64,000 nt of DNA from Mesorhizobium zhangyense (GCF_011045115.1 NZ_JAAKZG010000013.1:100429-164428), one strand, 5' to 3'; shown: positions 8,328-17,467, counted from the stretch's first letter. Program-made: numbers and translations. Notes: generated by a model not told the origin, from the letters alone.

Positions 8328-9704
8328 TCAAGCCTGGGCGGGAAGGGCGCTTGGCGAAAAGATCATGCGAAAGCAGGCGCCGACCCTGCTTGCCGCGGCC
8401 AGTTCGATATGCCCGTCGTGCAGTTCCATGATTTCCCGAACCAGCGTGAGGCCGAGACCCGCGCCGCGGTTTTGCGGGACGGAGCGATAGAAAGGCTCGA
8501 AGATCCGCTCCCTTTCGTTCTCCGGCACGCCTGTGCCTTCGTCGGAAACCTCGATGATCGCCGGCGCAGACACGGCGACGCTGATCTTGCCGGAATTGCC
8601 GCCATGTTCGATCGCGTTCTGCACGAGGTTGGTCACGGCCCGCTCTACCGCAACGCTGTCACCGTGGATGAACAGCGTCTTGGCAGATGGCTCGAATGTT
8701 ATTTCGTAGCCGGCGGCGAACCCGATCGGAGCAAGGTCCATGACGACATTGCGCGCGATTTCGACCAGATCGATGGGCGAGAAACTCTTGGGCCGATGCT
8801 GGTCGAGGCGGCGCAGGTCGAGAAGCTGGTCGGTCAATGTCGCGAGTCTCGCCGTGTCCTGCAGCAGCCTCGCGCGTTCCGGCGTCGGCGGAAGCGAGGC
8901 GATGCGCGTGCTGAGGATGGCGACGGGCGTGCGCAGTTCATGGGCTGCGTCGGACAGGAAACGCTTGTGGCGCTCATAGCCGCTGTCCAGCCGCAACAAG
9001 GCGTCGTTGACGGCGTTGACCAGCGGAACGATTTCCTGCGGAATATCCTTCACCGGCAATTGCACGCCGCGCTTGTGGATGTCGATGCGCTCGGCTTCGG
9101 CAGCGACAAGCCCAAGGCCCGAAAGTGCGCCGCGCACCACCCACGGCGTGGCGAACAGCGTGGCCAGCCCCATCAGCCCGGTGATGGGCAGGATACCCTT
9201 GAGGAAGAAGTGCGGCGCTTCCATCAGCAGGCGCAGAAGCGAAAGCTCGCCCTTTGTTCCGGTCATGATCTGGACATTGCCGGCAGCGGTATCCGTCCAG
9301 CGTATCCTGACCGCGGGTGGCGATCCCTCGCCAGGGGTTCTGTCGATGCGCGCGTCGCTGAGATTGTCGAGCAATGGCACGAACTGCTTGAATTCCGGCG
9401 GCACGGTGCCTTCCTCCAGTCTGTGTCCATCCTTGTCTCGGGCTATGAACCAGAGGTCAGGCACTTTTGACCGTAAATTGGTGAGTTCGTGCGTCTCCTT
9501 GAGCACAAGGTTGCCGTTCGCATCACGGTCCATGGCATCAACGAGGACATCCATCGTCCCGCCCTCATATTCATGCGGAATGGCGCCGGTAACGATCATG
9601 GCCGCGAATATGAGCAGGATGAACAGCGTCACCATCACGCCCTGCAACAGCGCGATGCGAAAAATCAGACGCCACTTCAGCGAATAATGACAGCGTTTGG
9701 TCAT
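8328..9704 (-). CDS. two-component sensor histidine kinase
   Basis: 458 residues. Two membrane segments (about 13-39 and 168-190) enclose a periplasmic sensor region of roughly 125 residues with no recognised domain. A HAMP-like linker follows, then the phospho-acceptor motif FLSDAAHELRTPVA with His255, an N box NLVQNAIEHGG, G1 box DEGTGVPENERERIFEPFYR and G2 box GAGLGLTLVREI. All catalytic boxes are present. The start ATG overlaps the response-regulator stop by four bases, so the pair is coupled. The stimulus is not predictable from sequence. Confidence 0.92.
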   Translation of the reverse strand: MTKRCHYSLKWRLIFRIALLQGVMVTLFILLIFAAMIVTGAIPHEYEGGTMDVLVDAMDRDANGNLVLKETHELTNLRSKVPDLWFIARDKDGHRLEEGTVPPEFKQFVPLLDNLSDARIDRTPGEGSPPAVRIRWTDTAAGNVQIMTGTKGELSLLRLLMEAPHFFLKGILPITGLMGLATLFATPWVVRGALSGLGLVAAEAERIDIHKRGVQLPVKDIPQEIVPLVNAVNDALLRLDSGYERHKRFLSDAAHELRTPVAILSTRIASLPPTPERARLLQDTARLATLTDQLLDLRRLDQHRPKSFSPIDLVEIARNVVMDLAPIGFAAGYEITFEPSAKTLFIHGDSVAVERAVTNLVQNAIEHGGNSGKISVAVSAPAIIEVSDEGTGVPENERERIFEPFYRSVPQNRGAGLGLTLVREIMELHDGHIELAAASRVGACFRMIFSPSALPAQA

Positions 9705-10375
9705 GGCGTCTCGCGCAGCAGATAGCCGACGCCGCGAATGCCGTTGATCGTCACGCCGCCTTCGGCATCCGCCAGCTTGCGGCGCAGGCGGGAGATGTGG
9801 GTGTCGAGTGCGTTGGACTGGATCTCGTCGTCCATGCCGAACACCGCTTCCATGAGTGAGGAGCGTTGAACCATGCGGCCGGTGCGCCGCATCAAGGTCT
9901 CCAGCACCAGCAATTCGCGCCGCGGCAAGGTCAACGGCTCGCCACGAATGGAAGCCTCGCGATGCCCGACGTCAAAGGCGACGTGGCCGGCACGGAATGT
10001 TTGTGCCTGCACGGTTGCCGGGCGGCGCAGCAAGGCTCGCAGGCGTGCCAGAAGCTCCTCGAAGGCAAAGGGTTTCGCCAGATAGTCGTCGGCACCGAGA
10101 TCGAGGCCGGCGACCTTGTCTGCAAGGTCGCCAAGCGCGGTCAGAACGAGAACCGGCGTGGCATTCTTCTCGGCACGCAATTTCGACACCAGCGACAGGC
10201 CGTCTCCGTCCGGCAACCGCCGGTCGAGCAGGATCGCGTCATAGGTATCGATGGCGACGAAGCCTTCCGCCGCTTTGAGCGAACCGGCATGGTCCATGAC
10301 CATGTCATGCCGCTTCAAAGCTGCGCGCAAAGCCGAAACCATCTCCGGCTCGTCTTCGACCAGTAATATGCGCAT
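9701..10375 (-). CDS. OmpR/PhoP-family response regulator
   Basis: 224 residues. The receiver domain has the acidic pair near residues 8-9, phospho-acceptor Asp51 (LLDRRLPDG), Thr79 and Lys101 (KPF); the C-terminal winged helix (RRELLVLETLMRR ... ALDTHISRLRRKL ... IRGVGYLL) is of the OmpR type. First gene of the pair with the sensor kinase. It starts 318 bases from the divergent pmtA, with a palindromic repeat in between, so control of pmtA-dedA by this system is possible but unproven. Confidence 0.92.
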   Translation of the reverse strand: MRILLVEDEPEMVSALRAALKRHDMVMDHAGSLKAAEGFVAIDTYDAILLDRRLPDGDGLSLVSKLRAEKNATPVLVLTALGDLADKVAGLDLGADDYLAKPFAFEELLARLRALLRRPATVQAQTFRAGHVAFDVGHREASIRGEPLTLPRRELLVLETLMRRTGRMVQRSSLMEAVFGMDDEIQSNALDTHISRLRRKLADAEGGVTINGIRGVGYLLRETP

Positions 10376-10410
10376 TCGATATCCTTGCGACGGCTAAACC
10401 CTGCCCGCTA

Positions 10411-10514
10411 GAGCATCGGACCGAAAAGTGGAATCCGGTTTTCGGAATATTCCGATGCTCCTTCAAAGTGTTAGATCGTCCTTTATGCGTCCGAGCGGAC
10501 GCATGGCGATCTAA
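10411..10514. repeat. rhizobial palindromic intergenic element (two hairpins) in the 318-base gap before pmtA
   Basis: The gap 10376-10693 holds no gene. GAGCATCGGA (10411-10420) pairs with TCCGATGCTC (10451-10460), with CCGAAAAG and CGGTTTTCGG inside. A second unit runs from TTAGATCG (10471-10478) to CGATCTAA (10507-10514) around TGCGTCCG-AG-CGGACGCA (10486-10503). The first unit has the wording of a dispersed palindrome common between genes of Mesorhizobium and relatives; family membership is from memory and not tested. Confidence 0.65.
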
Positions 10515-10693
10515 TGCGCCAACATTGCAGAAACATTGCGAATTTGAAATGGCGACGCCGGCACCGGATTCCCAGCTTTTTTTGGCGCACTATCGCGCCA
10601 TGCAATGCCGGTGTAATCCAGTCGTCGCAAACAGCCCTCATTAAAGCTGGCGGTCGATTCGCCTTGCTGCCGACATGTGGATTGAGGGTCGAT

Positions 10694-11293
10694 ATGCCTG
10701 CGAGTGATACTTTGTCCTTTCTTATGGCCTGGGCTGCGGCGCCGTTGCGGGTCGCTTCGGTCACGCCGTCGAGCCCGAGCCTCGCGGCGTTGATGACGAG
10801 CGAGATAGACGCTGCGACCGGCCCTGTGCTGGAACTCGGTCCCGGCACCGGTCCGTTCACCCGGGCGCTGCTGGCGTGCGGGGTGAAGGAAGAGGACCTT
10901 ACCCTGATCGAGGCAGGTGCCGACTTTGCCGGAATGCTTCGGCATCGCTTTCCCGAGGCGCGGGTCTTCGAGATGGATGCCGTGGGCTTGCGTCATCTGG
11001 CCCTGTTCGAGGGGCCGGTACTGGGTGCTGCGATCAGCGGGCTGCCCTTCCTGTCGATACCGCCGCGCAAGACGCAGGCCATCCTCGAAGGCGTTTTTGC
11101 CAATCTTCGCCCTGGTGGGGCGCTCTATCAGTTCACCTATAGCTGGCGCTGCCCGATCGAGCAGACGATGCTTGACCGTCTCGATCTCGAAGCGACCCGC
11201 ATCGGCCACACCTTTCGAAACTTCCCCCCGGCGGCCGTCTACCGTATAAGCCGGATTGCGAACGCTAACAGATATGATTGGCGCATCCGATGA
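10694..11293 (+). CDS. pmtA: phosphatidylethanolamine N-methyltransferase
   Basis: 199 residues from ATG 10694, which has GAGGG five bases upstream. The frame is open back to 10514, but that part reads through the repeat and lacks family similarity. The SAM-binding motif VLELGPGTGPFTRALL (residues 45-60) and the length match rhizobial PmtA, the soluble enzyme that methylates phosphatidylethanolamine three times to phosphatidylcholine. The later SGLPFLSIPP segment is also typical. The stop overlaps the next start (ATGA), coupling it to a DedA membrane protein. Confidence 0.88.
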   Translation: MPASDTLSFLMAWAAAPLRVASVTPSSPSLAALMTSEIDAATGPVLELGPGTGPFTRALLACGVKEEDLTLIEAGADFAGMLRHRFPEARVFEMDAVGLRHLALFEGPVLGAAISGLPFLSIPPRKTQAILEGVFANLRPGGALYQFTYSWRCPIEQTMLDRLDLEATRIGHTFRNFPPAAVYRISRIANANRYDWRIR

Positions 11294-11928
11294 TCGGACC
11301 TGTAGCGACGATGCTCGGCCTTGGGCTTCTCGGCGCTGGCGTTCTCGCCTTCACCGAAAAGCTACTGCCCGTGCCGCCCTCGCATGTGCTGCTGCTGTTC
11401 CTCGGCATGACTGCGGCGCCGAACAGCGAAGTCCTCGCCACGCTGTTGCTGATCACCGCGCTCGGTTCCACAATCGGCTCGATGTTCTGGTACGGCATGG
11501 GCCGCTGGCTGGGGTCGGATCGCGCCGACAGGCTGGTGGACCGCTTCGGCAAATATGTCCTTCTGCCCAAGGCGACCTATCAGCGGCTGGCGCGGGCCTA
11601 TCGCGGTAACCAGTTTCGCGTGACGCTTCTGGCCCAGCTCGTACCGACGGTGCGCATCTATCTTGCTATCCCCGCCGGTGCCTGGCGGCTCGCAGCCCTG
11701 CCTTTCCTTTCCGGCACATTCTGCGGCACTCTTGTCTGGAATGCCGCGTTCCTGAGTGCCGGCTATCTCATGCGCCATGCCGGTCAGGACCCGGTGACGA
11801 TCGGCTTGCGCATCGTCGCGGTCGTCCTGGTGCTGGAGACGGCGTTCCTGGTCGCACTGCGCTACGGCGCTGTCGGCCGCATCCGCGCCTGGCAGCGTGC
11901 CGTGACATTTCGGCGAAGAGGACGCTGA
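11290..11928 (+). CDS. DedA/SNARE-associated family membrane protein
   Basis: About 212 residues from ATG 11290, which overlaps the pmtA stop; an upstream in-frame TTG at 11278 is less likely. Several hydrophobic segments and the features MFWYGMGRWLGSDR, NQFRVTLLAQLVPTVRIYLAIPAGAW and the re-entrant-type PVPPSHVLLLFLGM match DedA proteins, including the charged and Arg-Pro positions of the central motif. Recent work on the family links it to flipping of lipids such as undecaprenyl phosphate or phosphatidylethanolamine across the inner membrane. Coupling to pmtA suggests lipid topology or transport related to phosphatidylcholine synthesis (inference). Confidence 0.85.
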   Translation: MIGPVATMLGLGLLGAGVLAFTEKLLPVPPSHVLLLFLGMTAAPNSEVLATLLLITALGSTIGSMFWYGMGRWLGSDRADRLVDRFGKYVLLPKATYQRLARAYRGNQFRVTLLAQLVPTVRIYLAIPAGAWRLAALPFLSGTFCGTLVWNAAFLSAGYLMRHAGQDPVTIGLRIVAVVLVLETAFLVALRYGAVGRIRAWQRAVTFRRRGR

Positions 11929-11971
11929 GCGGCCTCTTCCCATTCCGCCACGGCGCGTGTTTATTCGCACC

Positions 11972-12883
11972 ATGGCATTCACCATCAGGCAGTTGCAATT
12001 CTTCGTCGCGGTCGCAGAGCAGGGCACGGTTTCTGGCGCGGCCCAGAACCTCTCGATCTCGCAATCGGCAGTCACCGAAGCGATCAAGGATCTGGAGCGC
12101 GATCTCGGCGTCGAGCTTTTCGAGCGCCACCCGCGCGGGCTGAACATCACCCACAAGGGCCATCAGTTCCTGCGCCACGCCACCAAGATATTGGCCGACG
12201 TCTCCGACGCCCGCCGCACCTTTTCCGACGACAAGGAGCGTGCGACCGGCAGGCTTCAGCTCGGTGTCACCTCACTGGTCGCCGGCTATGTGCTGTCGGA
12301 TCTGCTAGCCCGTTACCGCCGTGCCTTTCCCTCGATCGATGTTTCGGCCATCGAGGACAATGGCGACTATCTCGAGCACCTGCTGGTCGGCGGCGAGCTC
12401 GACGTTGCCGTCATGGTCATCTCCAACCTGCGTGACCGCATGGCGCTGCAGGCCGAAATCCTCGAAGTCTCGCCCTATCGCCTGTGGCTGCCGCTTGGCC
12501 ATCATCTGGCGAGCGCCGACATCATCGGCATCAACGATATCGTCAGCGAACCGCTGATCATGCTCACTGTCGACGAAATCGAGGAGAACACCGGCAAACT
12601 GCTGGTGGCGCTCGGCGCACGCCCGCATGTCGCCTTCCGCACGCGCTCCGTGGAAGCCGTGCGCAGCCTCGTCGCCACCGGTGCCGGCGTGGCGCTCCTG
12701 CCCGATCTCGTCTACCGGCCATGGTCGCTGGAAGGCGACCGCATCGAATCGCGCGATATCTCCGGTTCGCTGCCCGTCGTCCAGGTCGGCATGGTCTGGC
12801 GGCGCGGCTCCAGCCTGCCGCAGGCAGCGCGCGATTTCATCGGCGTGGCCCAGTCGCAGAGGCAAACACGGCAAAGACCGTAG
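11972..12883 (+). CDS. LysR-family transcriptional regulator
   Basis: 303 residues from ATG 11972 (MAFTIRQLQFFVAVAEQGTVSGAAQNLSISQ...), preferred over 11957 because the family begins directly at this helix. The N-terminal LysR winged helix is complete (SQSAVTEAIKDLERDLGVELFER, about residues 27-50), followed by a periplasmic-binding-protein-like effector domain. It lies 133 bases upstream of, and in the same direction as, the ydcS-like gene. It is therefore a candidate controller of the putrescine operon; in E. coli the corresponding neighbour is the unrelated MocR-type YdcR. Confidence 0.88.
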   Translation: MAFTIRQLQFFVAVAEQGTVSGAAQNLSISQSAVTEAIKDLERDLGVELFERHPRGLNITHKGHQFLRHATKILADVSDARRTFSDDKERATGRLQLGVTSLVAGYVLSDLLARYRRAFPSIDVSAIEDNGDYLEHLLVGGELDVAVMVISNLRDRMALQAEILEVSPYRLWLPLGHHLASADIIGINDIVSEPLIMLTVDEIEENTGKLLVALGARPHVAFRTRSVEAVRSLVATGAGVALLPDLVYRPWSLEGDRIESRDISGSLPVVQVGMVWRRGSSLPQAARDFIGVAQSQRQTRQRP

Positions 12884-13016
12884 AAATCGCAACCTATCGG
12901 AAAAGCCGATAACGACTTTCTGATAAATCCGTTTGCGAATGCTCCGGATTCAGATCACCTTTCATTTCAGGGATCAACGTCGCCACCCAGAGCGGCCCCT
13001 CAAATGGGAGAAAGTC

Positions 13017-14174
13017 ATGAAATCTTTTCTGAAGACATGCACCGCTCTGACGATGGCGCTGAGCTTTTCCGGCCAGGCCATGGCGCAGGAGATGCTGAAG
13101 GAAATCGGCAAGGGCGAAGGCCAGGTCAACATCATCGCCTGGCCGGGCTATATCGAGCGCGGCGAAACCGACAAGGCCTATGACTGGGTCTCGGACTTCG
13201 AGAAATCGTCTGGCTGCAAGGTCAACGTCAAGACCGCCGCCACTTCCGACGAAATGGTCGCGCTGATGAATGAGGGCGGCTTCGACCTCGTCACTGCCTC
13301 CGGCGACGCCTCGCTGCGTCTGGTCGCCGGCAAGCGCGTGCAGCCGGTCAATGTCGATCTCATCAAGAGCTGGGGAACCGTCGACGAGCGTTTGCAGAAC
13401 GCCCCTTGGTTCACCGTCGACAAGGTGCATTACGGCGTGCCCTACCAGTGGGGCCCGAACGTGCTGATGTACAACACCGACGTTTTCAAGGAAGCACCCA
13501 AGAGCTGGAACGTCGTCTTCGAGGCGATGGATTTTCCCGATGGCAAGCCCAACAAGGGCCGCGTCCAGGCCTATGACGGGCCGATTCACATCGCCGACGC
13601 CGCCAACTACCTGATGGCGCACAAGCCCGATCTCGGCATCAAGGACCCCTACGAACTCAACGAGGACCAGTACAAGGCAGCGCTCGACCTGCTGCGCGTC
13701 CAGCGCACGCTGGCCGGCCGCTACTGGCACGATGCCATGATCCAGATCGACGACTTCAAGAACGAAGGCGTCGTCGCTTCGGGCTCATGGCCGTTCCAGG
13801 TCAACCTGCTGAAAGCGGAAAAGCAGCCGATCGCCTCGACCATTCCGGAAGAGGGCGCCACCGGCTGGGCCGACACGACCATGCTGCATGTCGATGCCGC
13901 CAACCCGAACTGCGCCTATATGTGGATGGAGCATTCGCTCTCGCCCAAGGTGCAGGGCGATCTCGCCGCCTGGTTCGGCTCCAACCCGGCCGTGCCGGCT
14001 GCCTGCAAGGGCAACGAACTGCTGACCGACGAAGGCTGCAAGACCAACGGCTTCGAGGACTTCGCCAAGATCAAGTTCTGGAAGACGCCCGTCGCCAAAT
14101 GCGGCAGCCAGGGCGAATGCGTGCCTTACTACCGCTGGGTGTCGGACTATATCGGCGTGATCGGCGGACGGTGA
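13017..14174 (+). CDS. ydcS: putrescine ABC transporter substrate-binding protein, YdcS-like
   Basis: 385 residues from ATG 13017, with GGGAG 6 bases upstream. A signal peptide is present (MKSFLKTCTALTMALSFSGQAMAQ). The mature protein is a cluster-D spermidine/putrescine-type binding protein (VNIIAWPGYIERG, VPYQWGPNVLMYNTDVF, APYYRW-like C-terminus). The call as YdcS rests on gene order: this gene is followed by ATPase, two permeases and PatD, exactly as in E. coli ydcSTUV-patD. It should deliver putrescine or a similar diamine to the inner-membrane complex. Confidence 0.85.
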   Translation: MKSFLKTCTALTMALSFSGQAMAQEMLKEIGKGEGQVNIIAWPGYIERGETDKAYDWVSDFEKSSGCKVNVKTAATSDEMVALMNEGGFDLVTASGDASLRLVAGKRVQPVNVDLIKSWGTVDERLQNAPWFTVDKVHYGVPYQWGPNVLMYNTDVFKEAPKSWNVVFEAMDFPDGKPNKGRVQAYDGPIHIADAANYLMAHKPDLGIKDPYELNEDQYKAALDLLRVQRTLAGRYWHDAMIQIDDFKNEGVVASGSWPFQVNLLKAEKQPIASTIPEEGATGWADTTMLHVDAANPNCAYMWMEHSLSPKVQGDLAAWFGSNPAVPAACKGNELLTDEGCKTNGFEDFAKIKFWKTPVAKCGSQGECVPYYRWVSDYIGVIGGR

Positions 14175-14209
14175 GTTATTGGTCCGAAGCGTGGCTGGAT
14201 AGGCCGCGC

Positions 14210-14347
14210 TTCGGCCAACACCCCTCATCCGACCCTTCGGGCCACCTTCTCCCACAAGGGGAGAAGGGAGAGCCCCTTTCCTTCTCCCCTTGTGGGAGAA
14301 GGTGGATCGGCGCGTAGCGCCGAGACGGATGAGGGGTGTTGGCCGAA
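14210..14347. repeat. long palindromic repeat element between ydcS and ydcT
   Basis: Perfect 22-base terminal arms (14210-14231 and 14326-14347, beginning TTCGGCCAACACCCCTCATC) enclose a second perfect 25-base inverted pair (14242-14266 with 14281-14305, beginning CCACCTTCTCCCACAAGG). The whole 138 bases could fold as a two-level hairpin in the mRNA. It belongs to the style of rhizobial intergenic mosaic or palindromic elements, and may stabilise the ydcS message or reduce read-through. Confidence 0.8.
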
Positions 14348-14380
14348 AAACACCGTCAGAAATTGGTAATCCACAATCCC

Positions 14381-15376
14381 ATGACCACAGCCGTCTCCTT
14401 CGAAAAAGTCTCCCGCCATTTCGGCGCCGTGCGCGCCGTTGATGCGGTTGACCTCGATATTCGGCCCGGCGAGTTCTTCGCCATGCTCGGCCCGTCGGGT
14501 TCGGGCAAGACGACCTGCCTGCGCCTGATCGCCGGTTTCGAGCAGCCGACGGCGGGCTCGATTTCCATCTTCGGCGAACGCGCCGAGGGCGTTCCGCCCT
14601 ATCGCCGCAACGTCAATACGGTGTTCCAGGACTACGCGCTGTTCCCGCATCTCAACGTGCTCGACAACGTTGCCTATGGACTGATGGTCAAGGGCGTGGG
14701 CCGCACTGAGCGCGCCAAACAAGCCGAAGACGCGCTGAAGCTGGTGCAGCTTCCCGGTTATGGCGCGCGCCGCCCGAGCCAGCTTTCCGGCGGCCAGCGT
14801 CAGCGCGTGGCGCTGGCACGTGCGTTGGTCAACAAGCCGCGCGTTCTGCTGCTAGACGAGCCGCTCGGCGCGCTCGACCTGAAGCTGCGCGAAAACATGC
14901 AGGAGGAGCTGAAGCTGCTCCAGCGCGCGCTCGGCATCACCTTCGTCTTCGTGACGCACGATCAGGGCGAGGCCCTGTCCATGGCCGACCGCGTCGCCGT
15001 CTTCAACGATGGCCGCATCATGCAGATCGGCACGCCGCAGGACATTTATGAGCGACCGCAAACGCGTTTCGTTGCAGATTTCGTCGGTTCCTCGAATGTG
15101 CTGTCGCCGGATTTCGTCGCCCGCTATAGTGGCAAGCGCCGCTGGGCAAGCCTGCGGCCGGAAAAGATCAGGCTGGCCGAAAAGGCAGGGCAGGGCGTTG
15201 CAGGCACGGTGCGCGCCCGCAGCTTTCTCGGCGCAACCAACCGGTTCACCGTCGATGCTGAAGGCACCCGCCTGCATGTCATAACGCCCGCCGGCCAGCC
15301 CGTGCCGGAAGATGGCGCGGATGTCTCGCTGGTCTGGCTGCCGGCCGATCTTCATCTCATGGACGAGCCGGCATGA
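14381..15376 (+). CDS. ydcT: putrescine ABC transporter ATPase, YdcT/PotA-like
   Basis: 331 residues from ATG 14381; the open frame to 14336 lies in the repeat and is not coding. Walker A LGPSGSGKTTCLR, signature QLSGGQRQRVALARAL and Walker B VLLLDEPLGALDLKLRE are intact. A C-terminal TOBE domain (about 270-330) is present. PotA-type ATPases energise polyamine uptake. Its stop overlaps the next permease start (ATGA). Confidence 0.9.
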   Translation: MTTAVSFEKVSRHFGAVRAVDAVDLDIRPGEFFAMLGPSGSGKTTCLRLIAGFEQPTAGSISIFGERAEGVPPYRRNVNTVFQDYALFPHLNVLDNVAYGLMVKGVGRTERAKQAEDALKLVQLPGYGARRPSQLSGGQRQRVALARALVNKPRVLLLDEPLGALDLKLRENMQEELKLLQRALGITFVFVTHDQGEALSMADRVAVFNDGRIMQIGTPQDIYERPQTRFVADFVGSSNVLSPDFVARYSGKRRWASLRPEKIRLAEKAGQGVAGTVRARSFLGATNRFTVDAEGTRLHVITPAGQPVPEDGADVSLVWLPADLHLMDEPA

Positions 15377-16341
15377 GGACCGAGGCTGTCATGCCTGCCG
15401 GTTCCGCGCCGGTCATCCTGCCCAGCCGCGGCGGCATTGCCGGCGCGCTGTCGGACATTTTCTGGCGCAGGCCGAAACTGCTTCTGTTCCTGATGCTGAC
15501 GCCGCCGCTGCTGTGGCTCGGCATCGTCTATCTCGGCTCGCTGTTTGCGCTGCTGTTGCAGAGCTTCTTTTCGATCGATGATTTTTCCGGGCTCATCAAC
15601 CGCGAATTCACGCTGAAGACCTATGGCGAGCTGCTGCGCCCGGCCAATTTCGACATCATCGTCCGCACGGTTACCATGGCCGCCTGCGTCACGCTGGCCT
15701 CGGCGGTCGTTGCCTTTCCCATTGGCTATTTCGCAGCCCGTTATGCCCGCGGCAAATGGAAGGCGTTGTTCTATCTCGGGATCATGCTGCCGCTGTGGTC
15801 CAGCTATCTGGTCAAGATCTATGCCTGGAAGCTTATCCTCGCCAAAGAAGGCATCCTCACATGGCTGTTCGCCAAGCTGCATCTGTCGTGGCTGCTCGAT
15901 GCCTGGCTGTCGTTGCCCTATGTCGGCGGAAATTCGCTGTCGGTTTCCTTCACCGGCACCTTCATCGTCTTCGTCTATGTCTGGCTGCCCTTCATGATCC
16001 TGCCGATACAGGCAGCCCTCGAGCGCGTGCCGGGCAATCTGGTCGAAGCCTCGTCCGATCTTGGCGCCACGCCCGGCCAGACCTTCCGCAACGTGCTGTT
16101 CCCGCTGGCGCTGCCGGGCATCGTCGCCGGCTCCATCTTCACCTTCTCGCTGACGCTGGGCGACTACATCATCCCGCAGATCATCGGCACGTCGCGCCTG
16201 TTCATCGGGCAGGCCGTCTATGCCCAGCAGGGCACGGCGGGCAACATTCCGCTGGCAGCGGCCTTCACCGTGGTCCCGGTCGTGATCATGGGGATCTATC
16301 TCTGGGCGGCCAAGCGCATGGGGGCGTTCGATGCGCTTTAG
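15373..16341 (+). CDS. ydcU: polyamine ABC transporter permease, YdcU/PotB-like
   Basis: 322 residues, six or so membrane helices, with the permease EAA loop VEASSDLGATPGQTFRNVLFPLALPGI near residue 220. Start ATG overlaps the ATPase stop by four bases. Together with the next permease it forms the heterodimeric membrane channel of the putrescine importer. Confidence 0.9.
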   Translation: MRTEAVMPAGSAPVILPSRGGIAGALSDIFWRRPKLLLFLMLTPPLLWLGIVYLGSLFALLLQSFFSIDDFSGLINREFTLKTYGELLRPANFDIIVRTVTMAACVTLASAVVAFPIGYFAARYARGKWKALFYLGIMLPLWSSYLVKIYAWKLILAKEGILTWLFAKLHLSWLLDAWLSLPYVGGNSLSVSFTGTFIVFVYVWLPFMILPIQAALERVPGNLVEASSDLGATPGQTFRNVLFPLALPGIVAGSIFTFSLTLGDYIIPQIIGTSRLFIGQAVYAQQGTAGNIPLAAAFTVVPVVIMGIYLWAAKRMGAFDAL

Positions 16342-16354
16342 TTCTTCGGAGAAG

Positions 16355-16504
16355 ACCCCCACCCCTAACCCCTCCCCACAAGGGGGAGGGGGATATCTCA
16401 TGCATTCATTCTTGCCGAATTTTTCTTTGTCTGAGTGTGTCCCTGCCGAGGGCGAGGTGGAAAGATTCCCCTCCCCCTTGTGGGGAGGGGTTAGGGGTGG
16501 GGGT
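16355..16504. repeat. G/C-run palindromic repeat between ydcU and ydcV
   Basis: Two perfect 37-base inverted arms at 16355-16391 and 16468-16504 (the first begins ACCCCCACCCCTAACCCCTC) are separated by 76 bases of ordinary sequence. It is a different family from the element between ydcS and ydcT. Shorter versions of the same CCTCCCC...GGGGAGG core occur at 28296, 31245 and at the right window edge. Confidence 0.8.
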
Positions 16505-16535
16505 AAATACGTCAGCGTAAGTGCGCGAGGTTCCC

Positions 16536-17351
16536 ATGCGCTCTGATCGCCATCAATCCGCACCCCTCGGGCTCAAGATCGCCGCTGCCGCAGGCCTCCT
16601 GTTCCTGCACCTGCCAATCCTGCTGATCTTCGTCTATGCCTTCACGATGGAGGAAAAGAGCTATCAGTGGCCGCCGCCCGGTCTCACCACGCAATGGCTC
16701 GCTGTCGCATGGAACCGGCCGGACGTGTGGTCCGCCCTCGGCCTGTCTGTGAAGGTTGCGGCAGTGTCGACGGCAATTGCGATGGTGCTCGGCACGCTGT
16801 GTGCCGCAGCGGTGTCGCAGACAAAGTTCTTCGGCCGTGAGGTGATCTCGCTGCTGGTCATCCTGCCCATTGCACTGCCCGGCATCATCACCGGCATTGC
16901 GCTCCGCTCAGCCTTCAGTCTCGCCGAAATCCCATTCTCGTTCTGGACGATCATTCTCGGTCACGCCACCTTCTGCGTCGTCGTGGTCTACAACAATGCG
17001 GTCGCCCGCTTCCGCCGCACGTCCGGTTCGCTGATCGAAGCCTCGATGGATCTCGGCGCTGATGGTTTCCAGACCTTCCGCTATGTCATCCTGCCCAATA
17101 TCGGCACGGCTCTTCTGGCCGGCGGCATGCTCGCCTTCGCGCTGTCCTTCGACGAGGTCATCGTCACCACCTTCACCGCCGGCCAGCAGCAGACGCTGCC
17201 GATCTGGATGCTGGAGGAACTGGTGCGACCACGCCAGCGCCCGGTCACCAATGTCGTCGCCATGGTTGTCGTGCTGGTGACGTTCCTGCCCATCCTTGCC
17301 GCCTATTACCTGACCCGCGACGGCGACCAGGTCGCCGGTTCGGGCAAATGA
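16536..17351 (+). CDS. ydcV: polyamine ABC transporter permease, YdcV/PotC-like
   Basis: 271 residues from ATG 16536, preceded by GAGG at good spacing; GTG 16521 is the alternative. About six membrane helices and the EAA loop [24 protein letters not shown] are seen. Partner of the preceding permease. The 194-base gap before it is filled by the palindromic repeat, so translation restarts independently. Confidence 0.9.
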   Translation: MRSDRHQSAPLGLKIAAAAGLLFLHLPILLIFVYAFTMEEKSYQWPPPGLTTQWLAVAWNRPDVWSALGLSVKVAAVSTAIAMVLGTLCAAAVSQTKFFGREVISLLVILPIALPGIITGIALRSAFSLAEIPFSFWTIILGHATFCVVVVYNNAVARFRRTSGSLIEASMDLGADGFQTFRYVILPNIGTALLAGGMLAFALSFDEVIVTTFTAGQQQTLPIWMLEELVRPRQRPVTNVVAMVVVLVTFLPILAAYYLTRDGDQVAGSGK

Positions 17352-17365
17352 AATGAGTGAATAGG

Positions 17366-17443
17366 GAGTGGTGAATAGTGAATAGGAAAAAGCAACGCGT
17401 TCAAACCTATTCACCACTCACTACTAACTACTCGCTCTCTTGA
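17366..17443. repeat. short AT-richer repeat with inverted arms between ydcV and patD
   Basis: Variants of GTGAATAG and GTAGTGA are arranged tandemly and inverted: GTGAATAGG (17378-17386) faces CCTATTCAC (17406-17414), and the flanks GAGTGGTGAATAG and CACTCACTACTAACTACTC continue the same theme. It is a third, unrelated repeat type within this operon. Function unknown; a weak hairpin can form. Confidence 0.55.
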
Positions 17444-17467
17444 GACACCAAGCCAGGGAGAGCTTAC

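Noticed and set aside
14210..14347. Insertion sequence remnant between ydcS and ydcT
   Set aside because: No transposase fragment or target duplication; it is a pure palindrome, better explained as a non-coding repeat element.
16355..16504. CRISPR-like arrangement of repeated G/C units
   Set aside because: Only two arms in inverted orientation, with no regular spacers and no cas genes.
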